DNA of 64,000 nt from Ardenticatena maritima (GTDB lineage: Bacteria; Chloroflexota; Anaerolineae; Ardenticatenales; Ardenticatenaceae), in NCBI RefSeq assembly GCF_001306175.1, contig NZ_LGKN01000006.1, forward strand, positions 310,001 through 374,000, read 5' to 3'. Positions 25,232 to 33,651 of the stretch are shown here, piece after piece. How positions within the stretch are numbered: the stretch's first letter is position 1; each line of letters starts with the position of its first letter. A program made the position numbers and the translations under genes. The notes beneath the pieces were generated by a model, which was given only the letters and a program-made list of their open reading frames with translations, made no database searches and had not been told where the DNA came from.

Positions 25232-26752
25232 ATGCACTTGCTCTCTTTCCCCACCGCCACGCTCGCCGTTCACGGCGGCGAACCGCACGCCCTGGCGGAA
25301 CACGCCGCCCGCTTGCACGGGCGCACGCTCACACTCGTTCACCCCTTCGGCGACGCGCCCTTCTATCGGCACGGGTGGCACTCCTGGAGCGTGGCATCCT
25401 GGTTCGCGCCGGACGCCCCCCCGCTGACGCCGCGCCCCCGTGTGCGCTGGCCCATGCTCGACGACCCCGCACTGCTCGCCCAGGGCGGGCACATCAGTTG
25501 CGACGTGGCGCTGGCAAGCGCCGGCGAGGGGCGCGTTCTGCTGGTGGGGGCGTGTACGCCCGGCGGCCGCATCACGCTGGAGGGCGACGTGTGGCGGCTC
25601 GAACACCCCCACGGCGGTCCCTGGCTGGTGCTGGTGGATGAAGAAACGCGCGCCTGGGAAACCTACACCCAACACATCGCCGCGCAGATGGGCGCACGTG
25701 GGCAGACGCCTGCGCCGCGCGTCTGGTGTTCGTGGTATTCGTTCTACCGCGAGATTGACGCCGACCGCCTGCACGCCGTCATCCATCATTGGCGCGGCTG
25801 GCCGTTCGATGTGATCCAGATTGACGACGGCTGGCAACGTGCCATTGGTGATTGGGACGCCAACGAACGCTTCCCCGACGGCATGGCGGCGCTTGCCAAA
25901 ACCATTCACGCCCACGGCTTCCGCGCGGGGTTGTGGCTGGCGCCCTTCATCGTGCATGAAGCCTCGCACCTGTTCGCCGAGCATCCCGATTGGCTGGTGC
26001 ATGATGAAGAGGGGCGCCCCGTGGTGGCGGGCAACAACTGGGGCGGGCACTTCTACGCGCTGGACACGACCCACCCCGAAGCGCAAACCTGGCTCCGCGA
26101 GACATTCCACCGTGTCGCCGCCTGGGGCTACGACTACCTGAAACTCGATTTCCTCTACGCCGCCGCGCTCCCCGGCAAACGCCACACCCCCATGCCGCGC
26201 GAAGACGCCTATCGCCTGGGGGTGCGCCTCATCCGCGAGACGGTGGAAGCCGTGCACGCCGAACGCACCTACATCCTGGCGTGTGGCGCGCCCATTCTGG
26301 CGTCCGTGGGGCTGGTGGACGGCATCCGCGTGGGACCCGACGTTGCGCCTTTCTGGCAAAGTGAAGACCGCGCCGTCTGGCTGGGCGATTGGACTGGTCC
26401 CGCGACGCAAAACGCCATCGCCACCACGCTCCACCGGCTTTGGCTGCGCCCCTTGTTGCACACCGACCCCGACGTCGCCTATTTCCGCACACGCTACAAC
26501 CTGCTCTCGCCGACGCAAAAAGAACACCTGCAAGCCCTCGCGCACATCGCCGGGTTTCTCGCCACATCGGACCCCCTTCCCTGGCTGAGCGAAGATGAAC
26601 AAGCCGCGTTGCGGACGTTTCTCACCACCACACCCCGCATCGAGCAGGTAGGGCGCTACACGTTCCGCCTGGACGGTCGGCTTGTGGATTTCAGCGCCGC
26701 CTTGCAGGGCTGGCTGACAACGCCTGAAGGCGTTTCGCGCTTTCCCCTGTGA
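25232..26752 (+). CDS. Alpha-galactosidase-like glycoside hydrolase, family 36/31 clan (GH-D)
   Basis: The 506-residue protein lacks a signal peptide and should act in the cytoplasm. Its barrel has IQIDDGWQ at 196-202, the nucleophile candidate Asp306 in YLKLDF and the acid/base candidate Asp370 in RVGPD, an arrangement of the GH36 melibiase group. This is shorter than typical full-length GH36 enzymes (about 700 residues), with a reduced N-terminal beta domain. No sugar transporter gene is adjacent. It may be co-transcribed with the HIT gene. GH36 is the best call; the exact substrate (raffinose-family sugars or other alpha-galactosides) is unproven. Confidence 0.85.
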   Translation: MHLLSFPTATLAVHGGEPHALAEHAARLHGRTLTLVHPFGDAPFYRHGWHSWSVASWFAPDAPPLTPRPRVRWPMLDDPALLAQGGHISCDVALASAGEGRVLLVGACTPGGRITLEGDVWRLEHPHGGPWLVLVDEETRAWETYTQHIAAQMGARGQTPAPRVWCSWYSFYREIDADRLHAVIHHWRGWPFDVIQIDDGWQRAIGDWDANERFPDGMAALAKTIHAHGFRAGLWLAPFIVHEASHLFAEHPDWLVHDEEGRPVVAGNNWGGHFYALDTTHPEAQTWLRETFHRVAAWGYDYLKLDFLYAAALPGKRHTPMPREDAYRLGVRLIRETVEAVHAERTYILACGAPILASVGLVDGIRVGPDVAPFWQSEDRAVWLGDWTGPATQNAIATTLHRLWLRPLLHTDPDVAYFRTRYNLLSPTQKEHLQALAHIAGFLATSDPLPWLSEDEQAALRTFLTTTPRIEQVGRYTFRLDGRLVDFSAALQGWLTTPEGVSRFPL

Positions 26753-26842
26753 TCCGATTAGGTGCGCGCTAACGTCTTCACTATACTTGATGAGACCCCG
26801 CCGCATCTCATGAACAACACGAAGCGTGCCAAGGAGCCGAAT

Positions 26843-27805
26843 ATGGAGAGCGTCCAACAACTTGTCGAACGTGTCCGCGCCAACGTGGGGCGTGTCATTC
26901 TGGGGAAAGAACCACAACTCGAACTCGCCATCATCGCCCTTTTGTGCGAAGGGCATGTGCTCATCGAAGACGTGCCCGGTGTGGGCAAAACCATGTTGGC
27001 AAAGGCGCTTGCCACCAGTATCGGCTGCTCGTTCAAGCGCATTCAATTCACGCCGGATTTGCTCCCCAGCGACGTGACGGGGGTCTCGGTTTTCAACCAA
27101 AAAACACAAGAGTTTGAATTTCGCCCCGGTCCCATCATGGCAAACATCGTCTTGACCGACGAAATCAACCGCGCCACGCCCAAAACGCAATCGGCGCTGT
27201 TGGAAGCCATGGAAGAACGCCAAGTGACCGTTGACGGGCAAACCTACCACCTGCCGCGCCCGTTCATGGTCCTGGCGACGCAAAACCCCATCGAGTACGA
27301 AGGCACTTTCCCCCTTCCCGAAGCCCAACTCGACCGCTTTTTGGTGCGCATTCAACTGGGCTACCCATCCCCCGGTGAAGAAGTCAACATGCTGACATCA
27401 CAACAACGCGCCCACCCCATCGAATCGCTCCAGGCGGTGGCGTCAACCGAAGACATCATCGCAGCGCAACGCGCCGTGCGAGAGGTGTACGTTGATGAGT
27501 TGGTGAAGGAATACATCGTCGCGCTGGTCAACGCCACACGCGAACATGAGGACGTCTATCTGGGCGCAAGCCCGCGCGGCTCGCTGGCGCTCTACCACGC
27601 GGCGCAAGCCTTGGCGGCGGCGCGCGGTCGCGATTTCGTCACCCCCGACGACGTGAAGGAACTCGCGCACGCCACGCTGGCGCACCGCATCATCATCACA
27701 CCGGCGGCGCGCATCAAAGACACGACACCCGCCGACATTGTGGACGCCGTGCTGAAAAAAGTGCCCGTACCAGGCGGCGCGACAACCGCGCGCCTGCGGC
27801 GGTAG
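26843..27805 (+). CDS. MoxR-type AAA+ ATPase
   Basis: A 320-residue AAA+ protein. Walker A is DVPGVGKT, Walker B ends in LTDEINRA, and the MoxR sequence [22 protein letters not shown] is present. MoxR ATPases act as chaperones that insert cofactors or mature partner proteins. The partner is probably the DUF58 protein encoded 9 bases downstream, as these two families usually pair. AAGGAG stands 6 bases before the ATG at 26843; a longer reading begins 81 bases upstream without a ribosome site. A TATACT at 26782-26787 may be its -10 box. Confidence 0.92.
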   Translation: MESVQQLVERVRANVGRVILGKEPQLELAIIALLCEGHVLIEDVPGVGKTMLAKALATSIGCSFKRIQFTPDLLPSDVTGVSVFNQKTQEFEFRPGPIMANIVLTDEINRATPKTQSALLEAMEERQVTVDGQTYHLPRPFMVLATQNPIEYEGTFPLPEAQLDRFLVRIQLGYPSPGEEVNMLTSQQRAHPIESLQAVASTEDIIAAQRAVREVYVDELVKEYIVALVNATREHEDVYLGASPRGSLALYHAAQALAAARGRDFVTPDDVKELAHATLAHRIIITPAARIKDTTPADIVDAVLKKVPVPGGATTARLRR

Positions 27806-27814
27806 GAGGCTCAC

Positions 27815-29083
27815 ATGCGCCGGAGTCTCGTGCTGGCGTTGCTGGTGGTGGTGTTGGGCGTCGCCGCCGTCCAAACCGGTCGCCGCCTGCTCTTCAACCT
27901 CACGTATCTGCTGGGCGCGACGCTTGTGCTTTCGTTCATCTGGGCGTGGAGCAACGCCCACTTTTTTGCCCTGCAACGCATCAGCACATCCACCCGCAGC
28001 CAGGTGGGGCGCTTGTTTGAAGAACGGTTCATCGTGCGCAACACCGGCTGGCTCCCCAAACTCTGGCTGGAAGTCCGCGACAACTCCACACTGCCCAACC
28101 ACCGCGCGGGGCGTGTGGTGCATTCCATCATGCCGCGCCAGGCGCGCGGCTGGTCGGTCAAAACGCTCTGCATCCAACGCGGGCGCTTTCGGCTGGGACC
28201 CATGGAAGTCGTCACCAGCGACCCATTCGGCTTCTTCACCTTCACCCGCGCCATCCCGCACACATCAACCCTCATCGTCTATCCCGCCACGTTCGACCTG
28301 CCCACGTTTGAACCACCGCGCGGGCATCTCATCGGCGGCGAATCGCTCTATCGGCGCACCCACCACATCACGCCCAACGTCGCCGGCGTGCGCGACTACC
28401 AGCCGGGCGATAGTTTCAACCGCATTCACTGGCGCACCACCGCCCGCACCGGGCGGCTCATGGTCAAAGAATTCGAGGAAGACCCCACCGCCGACGTCTG
28501 GCTGGTGGTGGATATGGAAGCGAGCACGCGCGCGGTTGCGCAAGAATACGCCGATTTTCTGGCGTTTCACCCCAACGTGTGGCAACCGGCACTGCCCGAA
28601 CCGATTTTGCCCAGCAGTGAAGAGTACATCATCACCGCGGCGGCTTCGATTGCACGCTACTTCATCAATCAGAAACGCCCCGTTGGGCTGGTCGCCCATG
28701 CGCAAGAACGCTTTGTCTTGCAACCCGACCGGGGACCCCGCCAAATGCGCCGCCTGCTGGAACATCTCGCCGTCATCCGCGCCGAAGGACGCACGCCCCT
28801 GCACCACACGCTGGCGCTGGAAGATATGTTCTTCACGCGCGGGACAACGCTCATTGTCTGCACCGCCTCGCCTTCCGAGGAATGGGTGCAAGCATTGAGC
28901 CTGTTGCGTCGGCGCGGTGTGCGCCCGCTGGCAGTGGTGGTGGACGCGCACTCATTCGACCCAAGCCGCATGCGCCCCGACGCCGTCATCGCCGCGCTGC
29001 GCGTCGCCGGCATTCCAGCCTACCACCTTCAGCGGGGCGATGATTTTGCCGCCGCGTTGGGACACCGCGCCGCCGTCACCTAA
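27815..29083 (+). CDS. DUF58 domain membrane protein
   Basis: A 422-residue protein with two N-terminal hydrophobic segments (LVLALLVVVLGVAAV and LTYLLGATLVLSFIWAW) and a long cytoplasmic part. The DUF58 core VRDYQPGDSFNRIHW, followed by TTARTGRLMVKEFEE, lies near residue 190-225. After it is a VWA-like fold whose first strand has VWLVVDMEAS, in place of the common DxSxS metal site. It is paired with MoxR and is usually a substrate of it. A role in envelope or stress maturation is likely by family association only. Confidence 0.88.
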   Translation: MRRSLVLALLVVVLGVAAVQTGRRLLFNLTYLLGATLVLSFIWAWSNAHFFALQRISTSTRSQVGRLFEERFIVRNTGWLPKLWLEVRDNSTLPNHRAGRVVHSIMPRQARGWSVKTLCIQRGRFRLGPMEVVTSDPFGFFTFTRAIPHTSTLIVYPATFDLPTFEPPRGHLIGGESLYRRTHHITPNVAGVRDYQPGDSFNRIHWRTTARTGRLMVKEFEEDPTADVWLVVDMEASTRAVAQEYADFLAFHPNVWQPALPEPILPSSEEYIITAAASIARYFINQKRPVGLVAHAQERFVLQPDRGPRQMRRLLEHLAVIRAEGRTPLHHTLALEDMFFTRGTTLIVCTASPSEEWVQALSLLRRRGVRPLAVVVDAHSFDPSRMRPDAVIAALRVAGIPAYHLQRGDDFAAALGHRAAVT

Positions 29084-29104
29084 TCCCCAGCAAGGAGAGG
29101 CGTC

Positions 29105-29737
29105 ATGGAGACCCTGTTGCCGCTGAGTGAGTATGTGAAACTCTTTGCCGGTTTGATGGCTGTTGTGAGTATTCCGGGCAATCTGCCTGTCTTTCTCGCC
29201 TTCACCCGCGATTTGTCGCCCGCCGAGCGCGACCAGGTCGCGCTTTTGACCGCGCTGACCGTCGCCATTGCCATGCTTGCCTTCAACTTCTTCGGCACGC
29301 TGATTCTGGACGTGTTTGGCATCTCCATTGATTCCTTCCGCATTGCCGGCGGGATTTTGTTGCTGATGACGGGGCTGGCGATGATGAACGCCGGCGGCGA
29401 ACCGGTTGAGCCGACCACCAACGCCGCCGACCGTGTTTCGGTGGGGATTGTGCCGCTGGGTATTCCGCTGCTCTCCGGTCCCGGTGCCATGAGCACCGTC
29501 ATTGTCTATGCGAACAGCCTCAACACGCCAGCGCACCGCCTGGCGGTGGCGCTGGTCATCATCGTGCTGGCGAGCCTCATTTTCATCACGTTTCGGCTGG
29601 CGCACCGCGCCGGCATGGTGTTGGGACCCACCAGCATGCAGGTGTTCAACCGCGTCATGGGGCTGATTTTGGCGGCAATTGCGGTTGAATTCATGATGAG
29701 CGGAATTGGGGCGTACTTTCCCGGCTTGCGCGGGTGA
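29105..29737 (+). CDS. MarC/UPF0056 family membrane protein
   Basis: A 210-residue integral membrane protein with six predicted helices. Typical blocks are KLFAGLMAVVSIPGNLPVFL at the start, IAGGILLLMTGLAMM in the middle and VPLGIPLLSGPGAMSTVIVY, the strongest MarC signature. The physiological substrate of the family is not settled; it was once tied to multiple antibiotic resistance. The gene begins 21 bases after DUF58 and may share its message. A hairpin without a T tail follows. Confidence 0.88.
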   Translation: METLLPLSEYVKLFAGLMAVVSIPGNLPVFLAFTRDLSPAERDQVALLTALTVAIAMLAFNFFGTLILDVFGISIDSFRIAGGILLLMTGLAMMNAGGEPVEPTTNAADRVSVGIVPLGIPLLSGPGAMSTVIVYANSLNTPAHRLAVALVIIVLASLIFITFRLAHRAGMVLGPTSMQVFNRVMGLILAAIAVEFMMSGIGAYFPGLRG

Positions 29738-29745
29738 AACAACCA

Positions 29746-29776
29746 GGGGCGACGCTGCCCACATCCGCGTCGCCCC
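29746..29776. terminator. Hairpin between the convergent MarC and ABC_ATPase genes
   Basis: A perfect 10-base inverted repeat (GGGGCGACGC with GCGTCGCCCC) spans the 45-base convergent gap. No T run follows on either strand, so it may terminate weakly or stabilise the mRNA ends. Confidence 0.45.
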
Positions 29777-29782
29777 CGCCCA

Positions 29783-31513
29783 TCAACGCTCTTCCGCGGC
29801 GTCCGCCTGCCGCACGCGCAAGGTGCGCAGGCGATTGAGCGCCGCCGCAAATTCATGTGGGCGAAACGCCGCAAACCACCCCACCCGTCGGCGGTCGAGC
29901 AGGTCCAGCCCTTCGCGTTCGATATCCGCAAAAAGCGCCTCGATGATTTCGCGCAGGGTGCGCGTGCCGTCCATGTAGTGCTCACGGGCATAGAGCAGCG
30001 CCGCGGCAATCGCCTCGGTTTGCGAGGTATCCACCACCTGCTCAACAGCGCTCAGGTCAATGTCATGCCGCCCAAACTGAATGTGGTGCATGCCGCGCAC
30101 TTTCACTTTGGCGTCGGCGCGCCCTTTCGAGGGGTCTATGCTCTTGGGCAACGGAATGCGCGGGATGACATCGCCAAAATGCTCGCCCCCCTCAGCCACA
30201 CGCCCGGTGGGAAAGCGCCGCACAATCTCGCGGGCGGCTTCGGTGGCGTCCCACGGCGTATAGGCGTGCATGGCAATCACGCAATCGGCAACGTCGAAAT
30301 AATCCCCGCTTCCGCCCACCACAATGACCGTGCTCACCCCGCGCTCCTCGTAGAGTTGGCGCACCTTGTCAATGAAGGGCGTAATCGGTTCGGCGTCTTT
30401 GGCGATGAGCGCTTGCATGCGGTGGTCGCGAATCATGAAGTTGGTCGCCGAGGTATCCTCGTCAATCAGCAGAAGCGACGTGCCCACTTCCAACGCTTCC
30501 ATGATATTCGCCGCCTGGCTGGTGGAGCCGCTGGCGTTGTCGGTTTCAAAATTGGCGGTGGATTGCCCAAAGGGCAAGTTGTCAATGAAGGGGCGAATGT
30601 TCACACCCGTGATACGGCGGCCATCTTCGGCGCGAATTTTCACCGCATCGCCCACCGTGATGACAAATTCGCGCCCATCGCCGGGAATGTGGTTGTACAC
30701 CCCCCGCTCCAACGCCCGCAAGAGCGTGCTTTTGCCGTGGTAGCCGCCCCCCACAATCAGCGTGACGCCGCGGCGAATGCCCATGCCCGTCAGCGGTCCG
30801 TGGTTGGGAAGATTGACCTGCACGCGCAAACTGTCGGGCGATTGAAAGGGCACCACACGCTTGCCCGTCAGCGGGCGTTCATCTACCCCCGAACGGCGCG
30901 GCAAAATCGCCCCATCGGCCACGAACGCCACCAAGCCCATCTCCGGCAAGTGGGCGCGCAGCCAATCGGCGTCTTCGTTCACGTCGGCGTAGCGTTTGAC
31001 TTCGGCGGGGTCGTAGGCAGCGAAGAAGAGCGCCCCGCGCACAACCGCCGGCACATCGTGCAACAAGAGGGCAATGGCTTCGCGCCCCAAAATGGTGCGC
31101 CCACGCGCCGGCAAGCCCACCGCAAAACGGCATTCCACGCCCTCAGTCGTCACCTTGACGGCGGTGATGGGGAGCATTTCTTGCCCCGGCGCATCAATCG
31201 AAATCAAGCCGCTTTTGCCGCTTCCGCGCCGACGGTCTTGTTCGCGCGCCAGTTCGCCAAAGCGACGCGCCAGCAGGTTCGCCACACCCACCGCGCGGCT
31301 GGGCGTGGCGTAGGCGTGGGCGGGGAAGTGCGCCACCGCTTGCGGCACCACAACCCGCAAGCGGCTGGGCGCGGCAAAGGGGTCGCCCTGCACGTGGTCA
31401 ATGAAGAGTGTGAAGGTGTCAAACTGGTACGCGCCGGCGATGTCCTTGTAGGCTTTGTAGCCTCGCCCATCGAGACGGCGCAAAAGACGTTCCAACTCGT
31501 TCGCCTGCTGCAT
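29783..31513 (-). CDS. ABC_ATPase-family P-loop protein (PF09818-like)
   Basis: A 576-residue soluble ATPase of the predicted ABC-class family. Its P-loop is the unusual GGGYHGKST inside TLIVGGGYHGKSTLLRAL, Walker B is LLLIDEDTSATN and there is a GSTSQAANIMEA signature-like segment. No membrane helices are present. The family is widespread but its function is unknown. GGAGGAACAAGCG precedes the ATG at 31513; a longer reading starts in the terminator of the sugar operon and is rejected. It stands alone on the minus strand, downstream of that terminator. Confidence 0.85.
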   Translation of the reverse strand: MQQANELERLLRRLDGRGYKAYKDIAGAYQFDTFTLFIDHVQGDPFAAPSRLRVVVPQAVAHFPAHAYATPSRAVGVANLLARRFGELAREQDRRRGSGKSGLISIDAPGQEMLPITAVKVTTEGVECRFAVGLPARGRTILGREAIALLLHDVPAVVRGALFFAAYDPAEVKRYADVNEDADWLRAHLPEMGLVAFVADGAILPRRSGVDERPLTGKRVVPFQSPDSLRVQVNLPNHGPLTGMGIRRGVTLIVGGGYHGKSTLLRALERGVYNHIPGDGREFVITVGDAVKIRAEDGRRITGVNIRPFIDNLPFGQSTANFETDNASGSTSQAANIMEALEVGTSLLLIDEDTSATNFMIRDHRMQALIAKDAEPITPFIDKVRQLYEERGVSTVIVVGGSGDYFDVADCVIAMHAYTPWDATEAAREIVRRFPTGRVAEGGEHFGDVIPRIPLPKSIDPSKGRADAKVKVRGMHHIQFGRHDIDLSAVEQVVDTSQTEAIAAALLYAREHYMDGTRTLREIIEALFADIEREGLDLLDRRRVGWFAAFRPHEFAAALNRLRTLRVRQADAAEER

Positions 31514-31557
31514 CGCTTGTTCCTCCTGCGGCTCTGGTTCATGGTCGGGGCTACCAT

Positions 31558-31590
31558 ATAAAAAAGCCGCCGATACGCAATTCGGCGGCT
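31558..31590 (-). terminator. Terminator of the LacI-controlled sugar operon
   Basis: On the minus strand a perfect 9-base stem (AGCCGCCGA with TCGGCGGCT) with an eight-base loop is followed by six T. It begins 21 bases after the GH42 stop and clearly ends the seven-gene operon. Confidence 0.88.
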
Positions 31591-31611
31591 CTACCAGCAA
31601 CAACCAAACCC

Positions 31612-33651
31612 CTACACGATGAGAATGCGCACATCCAGCGGGGGAACGGGGATGTCGCCGCCCACAGGTGCGCCGCTCAATGCATCTTTGCCTTTGACAG
31701 GCAAGAACACGCGCGCGACTTGTTCCGTCCAGTTGCAGATGAAGAGGTAGCGCCCTTCTTCACCCTGCCGCGAGGCAACCGTGACCCCGTCGGGAATCGT
31801 CAACAAGCGCGCAACATGCGCCCGGTCGAGCCAATGGGGCACAAACGTATCCAACAGGGCGCGCGACGGCCACACACCCACGTATGTCACCAGCCCTTTC
31901 CCGACAACGTGCTCGGTCATGGCAGCGTGGGGCGCCAATGGGCTGGTGGTGTAGAAGCCCACCGGCGCGGCTGTTTCCGGTGTCAGGGCTTCCGCCCACA
32001 GGTGGATGGGGGTTTCGTGCAAATGGTCGAAACGGGCGCGGTAGGTTGTTGTCGGCGGCAGGCTGTGCCAGGCTTCTACCCGCGCCCCCACCAATGCCCG
32101 CAACGCGCCCGGCAAAGGCGCTTCCGTCACCAAATTGGTGGGGGTCTTGAAGCCCGAACGCACCCCCAACACCAGGTGCCCGCCCTGGGCAACATAGGCG
32201 TGCAAATGGGCGGCGAGCGCGTCATCTACCAGGTAGAGCGTCGGCGCAATCACCAACTTGTAGCGTGAGAGGTCGGCGCGCGGTGCGACGATATCCACGT
32301 CCACGCCGGCGCGGCGCAAAGCGCGGTAATACGCGCCAAAATGGCGCCAGTAGCGAAACTCGCGATGGTGCGGTTGCAGATCCAGCGCCCACAAGTCATC
32401 ATACGCCAGAAGCATGGCAACCTCGGCGGGCGTTTGGGTGGCTTGCAGGCGTTCCAGCAAGGCGCGTTCGGCTTGCAAACGGCGCACTACATGCCAGCCG
32501 TCGGCGGGTTCGCCGTCGTGGCGCAGCAAGCCGCTGTGGAACTGTTCCTGCGCATAACGCACGGCACGCCAGCGAAAATAGACAAGGGCGTCCGCACCAT
32601 GCGCCACCGCCTGCCACGACCAAAGCCGAATGACGGCGGGACGCGGTGCCTGGTTGTAGAAGCCCCAATTGATGAAACCGCACTGCTGCTCCATCACCCA
32701 GAAGGGTTTGTTCTGCAATCCGCGCATCACATCGTGCGCCATTTCGGTGATGAAGGGGTCGCCTGTGTCGTAGGCGTGGGGCGGCGGGGTTTCATCAGGG
32801 GTGTAGACTTTTTCCGACCAGCGGTCTTCATGCCCGGTCGGATAACTGTCCCACGTGATGAAGTCAAGCGGTTGGGCGAGCGCGTGGTAGTCAATTTCAT
32901 CAAACAAGCCCATGAAGTTATGCGTGATGAAGCGCCCTTCGGGGAGAAGGGGGCGCAAAACGTCAATCTGGCGCTGTTGGTACGCCACCCACGCATCGGA
33001 CATGAAGCGGTAGTAATCGAGTACGTGGCTGGGGTTTGGCGTGGAGACGGTGAGAATGGGCGCGCCAATCTGCTCCCACGCCGTGTAGCGCTGAGACCAG
33101 AAGTCTGCGCCCCAGGCGTCATTGAGAGCATCCAGCGAGCCGTAGCGCGCCTGCAACCAGCGCCGAAAGGCGGCGACGCAATTGGGGCAATAACAGCGGG
33201 TGCTGCGTCCGCCGCCCCATTCGTTGTCCAACTGCCAGCCGATGACGGCGGGGTGTGCGCCGTAGCGTTCGCCAAGCACGCGCACAATGCGTTCGGTTTC
33301 AGCGTGAAAGCCGGCATGGTTGGGGCACACATGCCGCCGCGAGCCAAAAGCGCGCCGCCGCCCCTGGTCGTCCACGGGAAGCATGTCGGGGTAGCGTTGC
33401 ACAAGCCACGCCGGCGGTGCGGCGGTGGGGGTGCACATGATGATGCGAAAGCCTTCCTGGGCGAACAACTCAACGGCGCGGTCGAGCCAGTCAAACGTGT
33501 AGTCGCCGGGAGCAGGTTCCATCTGCGCCCAGGCAAATTCCGCAAGGCGCACCGTGTCAATGCCCGCCTCGCGCATGAGGCGGGCATCGGTCGCCCAGCG
33601 TGTTTCAGGCCAATGTTCGGGATAATACGCGACGCCAAACGTGGTGCTCAT
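31612..33651 (-). CDS. Beta-galactosidase, family GH42
   Basis: A 679-residue GH42 enzyme without a signal peptide, so probably cytoplasmic. GVAYYPEHWPE begins the barrel. The acid/base candidate is Glu144 in LDNEWG and the nucleophile candidate is Glu321 in VMEQQ. Cys109 and Cys153, 155 and 158 match the zinc-binding cysteines known from thermophilic GH42 enzymes. It is last in the operon that also carries a sugar importer, a glycerol-kinase-like kinase and a phosphatase, so the imported compound is probably a beta-galactoside. Its start overlaps the kinase stop as ATGA. Confidence 0.93.
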   Translation of the reverse strand: MSTTFGVAYYPEHWPETRWATDARLMREAGIDTVRLAEFAWAQMEPAPGDYTFDWLDRAVELFAQEGFRIIMCTPTAAPPAWLVQRYPDMLPVDDQGRRRAFGSRRHVCPNHAGFHAETERIVRVLGERYGAHPAVIGWQLDNEWGGGRSTRCYCPNCVAAFRRWLQARYGSLDALNDAWGADFWSQRYTAWEQIGAPILTVSTPNPSHVLDYYRFMSDAWVAYQQRQIDVLRPLLPEGRFITHNFMGLFDEIDYHALAQPLDFITWDSYPTGHEDRWSEKVYTPDETPPPHAYDTGDPFITEMAHDVMRGLQNKPFWVMEQQCGFINWGFYNQAPRPAVIRLWSWQAVAHGADALVYFRWRAVRYAQEQFHSGLLRHDGEPADGWHVVRRLQAERALLERLQATQTPAEVAMLLAYDDLWALDLQPHHREFRYWRHFGAYYRALRRAGVDVDIVAPRADLSRYKLVIAPTLYLVDDALAAHLHAYVAQGGHLVLGVRSGFKTPTNLVTEAPLPGALRALVGARVEAWHSLPPTTTYRARFDHLHETPIHLWAEALTPETAAPVGFYTTSPLAPHAAMTEHVVGKGLVTYVGVWPSRALLDTFVPHWLDRAHVARLLTIPDGVTVASRQGEEGRYLFICNWTEQVARVFLPVKGKDALSGAPVGGDIPVPPLDVRILIV

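Noticed and set aside
25211-27355. A 714-codon minus-strand open frame opposite the GH36 and MoxR genes
   Set aside because: It is antisense to two genes with clear catalytic motifs, and its product is low-complexity Gly/Arg/Val-rich sequence.
29855-31561. A 568-codon plus-strand open frame opposite the ABC_ATPase gene
   Set aside because: It lies in the antisense frame of a recognised gene, has no ribosome site and is rich in His, Arg and Gly.
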